The position numbers and the translations under genes are program-made. Positions 1 through 5,502 of a DNA stretch of 5,565 nucleotides are shown here, piece after piece. Position 1 is the stretch's first letter. Each line of letters begins with the position of its first letter. Location: positions 1 to 5,565 of the forward strand of contig PIVH01000509.1 of assembly GCA_003354225.1 (NCBI GenBank), read 5' to 3'. The notes under the pieces were generated by a model, which saw only the letters and a program-made list of their open reading frames with translations, had not been told where the DNA came from and did no database searches. The DNA is from Globobulimina sp. (Eukaryota; Foraminifera; Rotaliida).

Positions 1-119
1 ATACGGAGTTATATGGAACTAAAGGGATATAACTCTAGTTATATAGGAGATACCTACTCAATGATGGACTAGATAATATAATCGCAGATATATGGCAATT
101 ATGATTGACGTCATAGATC
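1..119 (+). repeat. Terminal direct repeat, left copy
   Basis: Bases 1-119 are identical to 5447-5565, with no mismatch that I can find. In a split-direct-repeat YR element this would be part of repeat A, lying in front of the first ORF. If the contig is circular it is simply the overlap at the point where the circle was opened. It contains the inverted 8-mer cluster at 6-44 and a short ATG ATG GAC TAG uORF at 61-72. It does not look like an LTR: it is short and lacks TG...CA ends, and the element encodes a YR instead of a DDE integrase. Confidence 0.95.
6..44. repeat. Cluster of three 8-mers in +,-,+ orientation; candidate recombinase site
   Basis: The 8-mer AGTTATAT occurs at 7-14 and 37-44, and its reverse complement ATATAACT occurs at 27-34. 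GAGTTATAT (6-14) and ATATAACTC (27-35) form a perfect 9-bp inverted repeat around a 12-nt spacer. The second and third copies form another inverted repeat with only a 2-nt spacer. Inverted arms around a short spacer are the usual architecture of a tyrosine recombinase crossover site, so this is a plausible site for the encoded YR. It could equally be RNA structure in the leader, or chance in AT-rich DNA. The assignment to a function is inference. Confidence 0.45.
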
Positions 120-144
120 TCCGAATTGAATAATATAAATCTAG

Positions 145-167
145 TTTCTCTCCTAAATTTTTTCTAG
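145..167 (+). promoter_or_regulatory. Polypyrimidine tract plus AG (TCTAG) just before the first ORF
   Basis: Two pyrimidine runs (145-154 and 158-165, the second being T6CT) are followed at once by AG at 166-167, six bases before the ATG at 174. This matches a 3' splice acceptor, and CCTAAA at 152-157 could serve as a branch-point-like element. The tract also contains TCTA at 163-166, which could instead belong to a T-rich promoter. The same arrangement precedes the other three ORFs, which makes chance less likely. Which process it serves is not shown by the sequence. Confidence 0.5.
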
Positions 168-173
168 GAAGAT

Positions 174-677
174 ATGAAACAGCTAAGTCTAAAGAGAAGT
201 TTTTCTAAACTCGCATCACTGAAAAACACACTTCACCCAACCGCAGAACATCCGCCTTCCAAAAGAGCGAAAGTTCAATCGACATTCAATCGAATTAAGA
301 CAAATAAGATGAACGATGATCAACTCAACGATCAACAATCGCCTCCACCACAACAACAGGACAATTCGCACCGATTCAAACAAGGAAAGAAATCGGTATT
401 AGACACTTTAGGTTTATCGTGGGAGCAAATCAAAGGCATTGAAGAATGCGATGAATTAATGATTCAATATCATAAATTGGATCGATATCAGCAAATGGTG
501 TTATTGAATGAATTAAAGATGGATCAAGTCCGACTGATCGATAATGAGATCTTCAGTGCCTGCGAGAGGCAAAAAGAGCAACAACAACAAATCGAATCGC
601 AGAATCAACCAATTTCGCAGCAGCAAATCCAACAATTGGCTGAACAACAAAGTCAAACCAATGGATTGAGAGTTTAG
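174..677 (+). CDS. Small basic/glutamine-rich protein of unknown function (ORF1)
   Basis: I do not recognise this 167-residue protein. The N-terminal 45 residues are basic and contain PSKRAKV at 28-34, which resembles a monopartite nuclear localisation signal. Residues 46-65 are a Pro/Gln-rich linker. Residues 72-130 look like a folded helical segment, with regularly spaced Leu, Ile and Met. Residues 133-160 are strongly Gln-rich. No catalytic motif, zinc finger or membrane segment is visible. The ATG lies six bases after a polypyrimidine-AG signal, which supports this start. It shares its reading frame with the downstream Gag-like ORF but is separated from it by three in-frame stops. Possible roles are an accessory nucleic-acid-binding protein, a nuclear-import adaptor, or a detached N-terminal part of Gag; all three are inference. 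Three-ORF layouts are usual in this group, so a fourth ORF is unusual. Confidence 0.75.
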   Translation: MKQLSLKRSFSKLASLKNTLHPTAEHPPSKRAKVQSTFNRIKTNKMNDDQLNDQQSPPPQQQDNSHRFKQGKKSVLDTLGLSWEQIKGIEECDELMIQYHKLDRYQQMVLLNELKMDQVRLIDNEIFSACERQKEQQQQIESQNQPISQQQIQQLAEQQSQTNGLRV

Positions 678-779
678 TTTATTTTGCATTTTATATTACG
701 ATGAGGTCATACCATGAAAGTATACCACATTATGAACCAAAATATTCCTTTTTTTTACGGAATATCCCGAATAATTTAG
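678..779 (+). promoter_or_regulatory. Spacer before Gag: 21-codon ORF and T8 tract with AG touching the Gag ATG
   Basis: This spacer carries a 21-codon ORF (714-779) whose TAG stop abuts the Gag ATG directly (TAGATG). A pyrimidine run of TTCC plus eight T occupies 745-756. The first AG after the tract is at 778-779, immediately before the Gag ATG at 780, as expected of a 3' splice acceptor. If splicing occurs there, the short ORF is removed from the mRNA. If it does not, the adjacent stop and start could allow termination-reinitiation. The peptide resembles nothing I know and is probably not a gene. Confidence 0.45.
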
Positions 780-1913
780 ATGGTGGCATCGGCAATGGAT
801 AAGGTTGGCGGAATGATTCAAACATTCTCCGGTGCCATATCCGCACAGACATCGAATACAAAAAAGATCACTAATTCTGTGACTATATTGAATGAGCATA
901 AGCATAAAAACGCCGCCATGCACAAAGAAGGCATGATTGAATTATTTAAGATGGCGACAACATTGACGACATTGGAGGGTAACTTGGAGGCCGTACAAGT
1001 AAATCGAGCGCGATGCGCAATTATAAACAAAGGAGTTAAGTGTGTCGATGAGAGGGCACCTTTTGACGAAAATGCGCCGGGATTTATACGTTTGGCTGTA
1101 TTGGCCTTGGAACATACGGCGATGAGCATGACGGTGAGGGATGATTTGATAATCAGAGCCAAAACAATGACGGCAAAATTGAGGCCATTGGCACCATCGG
1201 ACGAGGAAGCCATGGAAATGTTGAATTTGGTGGAGGAGCTCCGTGGGGAATTGACGCGGAGAAAGGATATGATATCCTGGCAATCATGGATGGCGGAGAT
1301 GGAATTCTTTGAGATATCCGGAGCACGGCGCAAAGTGCAAAAGATATTACAAAGAGTGATTAATAAAATTGAACAGCAAAAGGAAGAGATGAAAATGAAC
1401 AATGAAGTCAGGATCAATGAATTGAAGGCATCATTGATTCGGAAGATGGAGGAAAAAGAAATGATTTTGCCATGGAAAGAAATGACGAGATTGAGATATG
1501 ATGAGATTAACAATGATAAAATCGATGAGCTATTGGCGGATTTGCAGAGAAGAAAGGCGATTAATAAAACGCTAATCATTGGCGGCGGAAAGGCGGAAAA
1601 AACACATTCAAAGCGCTGCCAACATGACATCAAACAGAAAGGCTGTGTGGATTGGCTCTATAATGGAAATTGCCATAAAGGATATCATGTGAATGGAGCA
1701 TGCGGGCAAAACAAACATAAGCCCAATCCGCTAAAATCAAGGAAGCGACAGAGATATAATGAGAATGCAAATGCTTATAATCAAATGTATAACAATTGGA
1801 ATGCGCCACAGCCGCAATATCAGCAAAATATGAACGCTGCGCACTCAGCGCCACCATTGCCAAATGCGCAGAGATATGCCATGCCTGCAAATAATCGAAA
1901 TAATAGGAATTGA
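780..1913 (+). CDS. gag: Gag-like nucleocapsid protein with coiled coil and C-terminal Cys/His zinc finger (ORF2)
   Basis: This 377-residue protein is called Gag from its position before RT and its architecture, not from clear sequence identity. Residues 1-180 are mainly helical. Residues 180-258 are rich in Lys, Glu and Leu and look like a coiled coil suited to self-assembly. A Cys/His cluster follows: C280, C289, C298, C308 and H313. C289 to C298 reads CxxWxxxGxC, the signature of CCCH-type fingers, with C308 and H313 as possible remaining ligands. This is not the classic retroviral CCHC knuckle (Cx2Cx4Hx4C). The tail from about 314 is Lys/Arg-rich, then Asn/Gln/Pro-rich and probably disordered, as expected of an RNA-binding C-terminus. 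A TAG stop sits directly before the ATG in the same frame, so the protein cannot extend upstream without splicing. The expected role is packaging of element RNA into cytoplasmic particles. Confidence 0.75.
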   Translation: MVASAMDKVGGMIQTFSGAISAQTSNTKKITNSVTILNEHKHKNAAMHKEGMIELFKMATTLTTLEGNLEAVQVNRARCAIINKGVKCVDERAPFDENAPGFIRLAVLALEHTAMSMTVRDDLIIRAKTMTAKLRPLAPSDEEAMEMLNLVEELRGELTRRKDMISWQSWMAEMEFFEISGARRKVQKILQRVINKIEQQKEEMKMNNEVRINELKASLIRKMEEKEMILPWKEMTRLRYDEINNDKIDELLADLQRRKAINKTLIIGGGKAEKTHSKRCQHDIKQKGCVDWLYNGNCHKGYHVNGACGQNKHKPNPLKSRKRQRYNENANAYNQMYNNWNAPQPQYQQNMNAAHSAPPLPNAQRYAMPANNRNNRN

Positions 1914-2103
1914 GAGGAATTGATAATGGAAATGACTGAGAGTGAGCTTGCAGATAAAGTAGTTCGTTCCGCTTAAGAAACGCATTGTTTTTCTTTGTAT
2001 ACAATGCACTTATTTACGGCTTGTTTTTTATTTTTCGAATTTCGTTTCTGAAACAATTGAAAAGCTATAACTAAACGTGTCCTTTTTTTTTGTATCTACA
2101 CAG
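1914..2103 (+). promoter_or_regulatory. Gag-RT spacer with CC+T9 tract and CAG acceptor-like site
   Basis: A run of CC plus nine T (2081-2091) is followed after ten bases by the first AG (ACACAG, ending at 2103). AACTAAAC at 2069-2076 upstream resembles a branch-point sequence. Of the four tract-AG sites in the window this looks most like a strong 3' splice acceptor, and the cut would fall between codons of the RT frame. TCTA occurs at 2095-2098. Just after the Gag stop, the Gag frame stays open for 20 more codons (1914-1973) before TAA, with an internal ATG at 1926. I see no convincing gene there. Confidence 0.5.
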
Positions 2104-4023
2104 CAGAAAAAATACAAAAGTACGCACCCGAAAGTAGCAAACAACAGAAAAGTAAAAGGTTTTTACAAGAAGTGGGAAACCGCAAAACCTCCTAAGTCGC
2201 CACCAAAATGGAAACTGCCGACGGATAATTTTATGAAGTCATTAAATGATTTGCCAGATGGAAAAACGGGAAATTATGGACATCCCGATCATGGATTAAA
2301 GAATACAATGAAGGATTTATTGGAAAATGGAGCGACTATAACGAGCAACGAAAAGATCAAATTGAATAAGAACGACAAAGAGGAATATCCTCTATCTATG
2401 GACCAACACATTCAGAGATGCGAAACCATTGATAAACGCATTGGAGATAAGGCGATCTGGGGACCGCATCATGAGAACAACATGCCGGAAGGATACAGGG
2501 ATTACCATATAAACCCTGTGTTCTTTAAAGATGAGACCCCTTTGGGGGGCAAACGAAAAGAAAGAATGATTATCGATTGCACCAATTCATCGGAGGAGGG
2601 ATTTGCGCCCAATGATAATATATTTGATTGGGAGAAATCTTGTGAGTATATCACGATATTAACCATAATACGGATGATAGTACAATGTGGCATAAAATGG
2701 ATGGTTTCGGCGGATGCGCAGAATGCATTCAATCGAGTGCCAATTGGCAATAAATTTATACGTTGGTTTGGCATAAAAATTGGAGTTTGGATCTTTTTAT
2801 GGACTGCATTGGTATTTGGAGGAGGATCGAGTTGCAATATCTATACAATATTTGCATCCTCAGTGGCATGGATTATTGCAAATACATATCAGCACATATT
2901 TTATATTGGAGATAAATGTATTTTACGCAATTATTTGGACGATTTCTTTGCTGGACACAAGACAGAAACAAAATGTTGGCAGCAGTATTATGCTATAAAA
3001 TGGATGTTTAAATGGCTCGGCATACCAACACAGGAACGAAAGCTGATGACGCCAACACAGATAATGATTTGGATTGGGTTTATAATTAATTTGATAACGC
3101 AAACATTGGCGATACCGATGGTAAAGATAAAGAAGACTGTTTTAAAGGGGACAGTGCTGTTGGTCGCGCATAGAAAGAAGGAAGAGGTGAATGCAAAGCA
3201 GATATCACAATATATCGGGATTGCACGCCATATCTCATACGTGCACTATTATATTATCCCAGCACTAAGGAGATTGGAAGAGGCGGTATCTGGAAAAGAA
3301 CCGACCGACAAAATAAAAATCACAGTGGAAATGGCAAGGGATATTGAAATGGTGATTGAACCAATAAAAGACAGCCAAAACAACAGCATAAAGTTTAAAT
3401 GGTTGCTGTATGACAAAGCCGCTGCGGACATAACAATTGAGACTGACGCAGCGGGAAAGTTAGGAATTGGCGGAATTGAAATGAAAAGCGATGGTTTTTA
3501 CTATGGAGTGATGTATAGAGAGTTATTCGAATGGAATGAATGGAACTCGCCGGACATTGTCTATTTAGAATTGATGGCAATATATGTAATGCTTAATATG
3601 AACCCGGCACAGTGGACGGGCAAAGCATTGCTATTATTATGTGACAACAAAGCGGTCTGCGCAATAATTGCAAAGAAATGCGCCTGTTTTTACCGCAAAG
3701 ATTTGCAGGAATTGGTAAGAAGGATTTGTAGAACCTGCAACAACTACGGATTCTATATATGGATTAATTGGATCTCCACTGTGATGAATCCAAGATCTGA
3801 TGGACTGTCGAGAGGAAAGAAGGATGCTTTAAAGACATGTGACAACGATTGGAATTTAACAAATAAAAGTAAGGATGCAATTATATGGGCAAATGAAGCA
3901 ATGAGAATATATAAGGAAGCACGAAAGAGAATGCCTAATTTGAAAGGCAAACAAAAGAAGTGTTCCTGCAAAAACGAACTGAATTGTAAACAACAACCGA
4001 TTTATCCAAAGTGGCTATCTTGA
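2077..4023 (+). CDS. pol: Reverse transcriptase-RNase H polyprotein (ORF3)
   Basis: It copies element RNA into DNA and degrades the RNA strand. Residue numbers count from the GTG at 2077. RT motifs appear in order: RMIIDCTNSS...NDNI (163-182), motif A with D213 in SADAQNAFNRVPI, motif B FGGGSS (247-252), motif C YLDD (286-289) with both catalytic Asp, then WIGF (332-335) and LAIP..K (344-350). This fits the DIRS/Ngaro RT pattern. RNase H follows with D457 (TDAAG), E498 (LELMAIY), D523 (CDNKAV) and D575 (NPRSDGLSRG, the N..(A/S)D.LSR ending typical of the group), so its catalytic set looks complete. A Cys-rich basic tail follows (CSC at 629-631, C637). No protease, methyltransferase or integrase is visible. 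The start is uncertain: GTG initiation is unlikely in a eukaryote and the first in-frame ATG is at 2233 (codon 53). The basic region from 2104 may be coding through splicing. Confidence 0.93.
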   Translation: MSFFFVSTQQKKYKSTHPKVANNRKVKGFYKKWETAKPPKSPPKWKLPTDNFMKSLNDLPDGKTGNYGHPDHGLKNTMKDLLENGATITSNEKIKLNKNDKEEYPLSMDQHIQRCETIDKRIGDKAIWGPHHENNMPEGYRDYHINPVFFKDETPLGGKRKERMIIDCTNSSEEGFAPNDNIFDWEKSCEYITILTIIRMIVQCGIKWMVSADAQNAFNRVPIGNKFIRWFGIKIGVWIFLWTALVFGGGSSCNIYTIFASSVAWIIANTYQHIFYIGDKCILRNYLDDFFAGHKTETKCWQQYYAIKWMFKWLGIPTQERKLMTPTQIMIWIGFIINLITQTLAIPMVKIKKTVLKGTVLLVAHRKKEEVNAKQISQYIGIARHISYVHYYIIPALRRLEEAVSGKEPTDKIKITVEMARDIEMVIEPIKDSQNNSIKFKWLLYDKAAADITIETDAAGKLGIGGIEMKSDGFYYGVMYRELFEWNEWNSPDIVYLELMAIYVMLNMNPAQWTGKALLLLCDNKAVCAIIAKKCACFYRKDLQELVRRICRTCNNYGFYIWINWISTVMNPRSDGLSRGKKDALKTCDNDWNLTNKSKDAIIWANEAMRIYKEARKRMPNLKGKQKKCSCKNELNCKQQPIYPKWLS

Positions 4024-4165
4024 CGGCCATACCATTGATAAATGTAATATTAATATATTTAAATATATATTCTGTTTCCGCCAAAGTTGAAACACTTTCC
4101 CAGCTTTTTAAAGAAGTTACACTCAAAAACTTTTTTTTCTAACAAACAAAAACTGCTTTTTTAAG
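4024..4165 (+). promoter_or_regulatory. RT-YR spacer with AT palindrome and T-tract/AG touching the YR ATG
   Basis: The spacer contains a perfect 16-bp palindrome made only of A and T at 4053-4068, within an AT-only stretch that could act as a TATA-like or bendable element. Near its end there are two T-rich runs, C-T8-C-T at 4130-4140 and C-T6 at 4156-4162. The first AG after the first run is at 4164-4165, directly before the YR ATG at 4166. TTCTAAC at 4137-4143 resembles a branch point and includes TCTA. A spacer of this size with its own signals suggests that the YR is expressed from its own mRNA and not as part of a Pol polyprotein. Confidence 0.45.
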
Positions 4166-5215
4166 ATGAACAGAAACTTTCAACCACGAAAGATTACGAA
4201 ACAACAATTCAGGCAAAGAAGAGCAGAGAATTGGAAATTTCGACACGCTTCGAATACAAATGAACAGTATGGATCAATCGAAAGATACTGGTTAATATTT
4301 AATAAAATACATCAGCGACACATAAATGATTTCAGCGAAGACAATATCATCGACTATATGATATGGAACAAAATATGCAAAAAGAAATTTGGATGGACTG
4401 CAATCCATTCGCATCAGTTTGGAATTCGTGATCTGGCGCTAAAATATAACAAAATTATCAAAGTAACAAAGGCCGACATGCCTAACCTTTATAATTATAA
4501 AATTGCCGAAAAACGGCAAAATCCCGGAAAGGGCGGATCAGCGGCGATCAGTGAACATATGATAGCAAAATGGATACAGATATTGGAAAATGATAAAAAT
4601 ATGGACAAAGTCACAAAATTATCTTGGATTGGGGCCATAAGTATGGCCTTTACAGAAATAAAAAGAATAAGCGAATATACAATAGAAATGAATATGGACA
4701 GCAATGTAAGATACAAAAACATGGAATTTGAAAACAATTTGAATACAAAGGAATGGAGCAAATCAACATACATCATTTGGACGAGAGAAACTGGCAAAAC
4801 ACACCAGTTTAACACAGAAAACAACAAATTGCAGTCAGCAATTATCTGTCAATGCAAATCAGATTGTAAGATATGTACAAAATGTACATTAATGAAATTA
4901 ACGGCAGAAAGAATGAAAACAAGTTCGCAAATTAAGCAAAGTGATTACATATTTACCAGCAAAGGGAAACCAATAAATAAGTATATGATTGGTACCAAGC
5001 TCAAGGAGTTATGCATTGAAACTGGACTGGATCCGACAAAGCATACACCCCACGGATTAAGAAAAGGTGGCACACAAAAGGCCATAGCCGATGGGGTACC
5101 ACTACCACAAATACAGAAACAAGCAGATTGGAGTGGACCTGCAATGATATTCAGATACAATAATAACGTGAATATACAAAAACAAATACAAATCATGAAA
5201 CAAGTATATAAATAA
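4166..5215 (+). CDS. Tyrosine recombinase (ORF4)
   Basis: This 349-residue protein would integrate the reverse-transcribed circle by strand exchange through a 3'-phosphotyrosine intermediate, and so would act in the nucleus. The N-terminal part (about 25-125) is a basic helical core-binding-like domain. The catalytic domain shows R167 in KRISEY (the arm-I Arg, matching the A-R-I-S-E type motif), K211 in the GKTHQ turn where the beta-hairpin Lys is expected, H296 and R299 in HGLRKGG (the HxxR motif), W322, and the likely nucleophile Y331 in FRYNN. The full R-K-H-R-W-Y set therefore appears present. Between the hairpin and HxxR there is an extra Cys cluster: C228, C230, C234, C237 and C240. The length is ordinary for a standalone YR. 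The ATG follows an AG at the end of a T-tract. The stop codon overlaps an AATAAA. Confidence 0.92.
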   Translation: MNRNFQPRKITKQQFRQRRAENWKFRHASNTNEQYGSIERYWLIFNKIHQRHINDFSEDNIIDYMIWNKICKKKFGWTAIHSHQFGIRDLALKYNKIIKVTKADMPNLYNYKIAEKRQNPGKGGSAAISEHMIAKWIQILENDKNMDKVTKLSWIGAISMAFTEIKRISEYTIEMNMDSNVRYKNMEFENNLNTKEWSKSTYIIWTRETGKTHQFNTENNKLQSAIICQCKSDCKICTKCTLMKLTAERMKTSSQIKQSDYIFTSKGKPINKYMIGTKLKELCIETGLDPTKHTPHGLRKGGTQKAIADGVPLPQIQKQADWSGPAMIFRYNNNVNIQKQIQIMKQVYK

Positions 5216-5216
5216 A
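5211..5216 (+). terminator. AATAAA overlapping the YR stop codon
   Basis: AATAAA spans the TAA stop of the recombinase ORF. A second AATAAA lies at 5260-5265. Either could serve as a polyadenylation signal for a message ending in the 3' non-coding region. The hexamer is common in AT-rich DNA, so this is only suggestive. Confidence 0.3.
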
Positions 5217-5446
5217 GCCATAATGTAATCAATTCAAATTATTTAATTCACAAACTCACAATAAAGATTAAACACATACGGGAACGATTGGTACTTATTA
5301 CGAAAACTAGGGAATATATAACGAATGGTATATGAAGTGTTTCTGGGACAATCCGTAAATACCATAATAATCCCAGTAACACCGAAGTACCCTACCTAGT
5401 TAATACCAATCGTCCCAAACAATATATATAGGTATCGACAAATATA
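5216..5446. other. 3' non-coding region
   Basis: No ORF or RNA gene is recognisable in these 231 bases. The region is AT-rich and is dominated by the nested inverted repeat at 5280-5416. In an element with split direct repeats this is where the B repeat would lie, next to the second A copy that starts at 5447. Only one copy of it is in the window, so it cannot be proved to be a repeat here. In the circular form it joins the leader and would carry the signals for reverse-transcription priming, recombination and transcription start. Confidence 0.6.
5280..5416. repeat. Large nested inverted repeat (three stacked stems)
   Basis: Three stems nest inside one another. The outer stem pairs 5280-5293 with 5404-5416, giving 13 bp with one bulged A. 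The middle stem pairs 5305-5311 with 5395-5401, giving 7 bp. The inner stem pairs 5337-5348 with 5371-5382, giving 11 of 12 bp around a 22-nt loop. Alternative pairings also exist: 5290-5296 with 5385-5391, and 5325-5331 with the inner loop at 5359-5365, which would make a pseudoknot. The structure could act as a recombinase site, a DNA cruciform, or an RNA signal for priming or packaging. The sequence alone does not say which. Confidence 0.7.
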
Positions 5447-5502
5447 ATACGGAGTTATATGGAACTAAAGGGATATAACTCTAGTTATATAGGAGATACC
5501 TA
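5429..5502. repeat. Inverted repeat spanning the start of the direct repeat
   Basis: TAGGTATC at 5429-5436 is the reverse complement of GATACCTA at 5495-5502, which is also found at 49-56 in the left copy. The 8-bp stem encloses the inverted 8-mer cluster and crosses the boundary at 5447, so it forms only where the 3' non-coding region is joined to the repeat. It may be part of the same recombination or priming structure, although an 8-bp match in AT-rich DNA could be chance. Confidence 0.35.

Noticed and set aside
106-113. TGACGTCA, a perfect CRE/bZIP-type palindrome in the leader
   Set aside because: It is a single 8-mer in an organism of unknown transcription factors. It may be functional, but nothing else in the window supports it.
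1-119. Direct repeats interpreted as LTRs
   Set aside because: They are too short, have no TG...CA ends, and have no visible primer-binding site or polypurine tract beside them. The element encodes a tyrosine recombinase and not a DDE integrase.
749-756. T8 run as a slippery site for ribosomal frameshifting
   Set aside because: It lies in a spacer with stops on both sides and no overlapping long frames; the T9 at 2083-2091 likewise does not link Gag to RT. An acceptor-type role explains the position better.
818-1633. 271-codon open frame on the - strand opposite Gag
   Set aside because: It lies fully antisense to a well-supported ORF, its product is a Ser/Leu/Ile-rich translation without any recognisable domain, and the long opening follows from the codon bias of Gag.
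1630-2004. - strand open frame across the Gag end and spacer
   Set aside because: There is no domain or start context, and it overlaps coding sequence on the other strand.
2077-2079. GTG as the true start codon of RT
   Set aside because: Non-AUG starts of this kind are bacterial; the next codons are only the T9 tract, which is better read as non-coding. The coordinate is kept only because the frame is open there.
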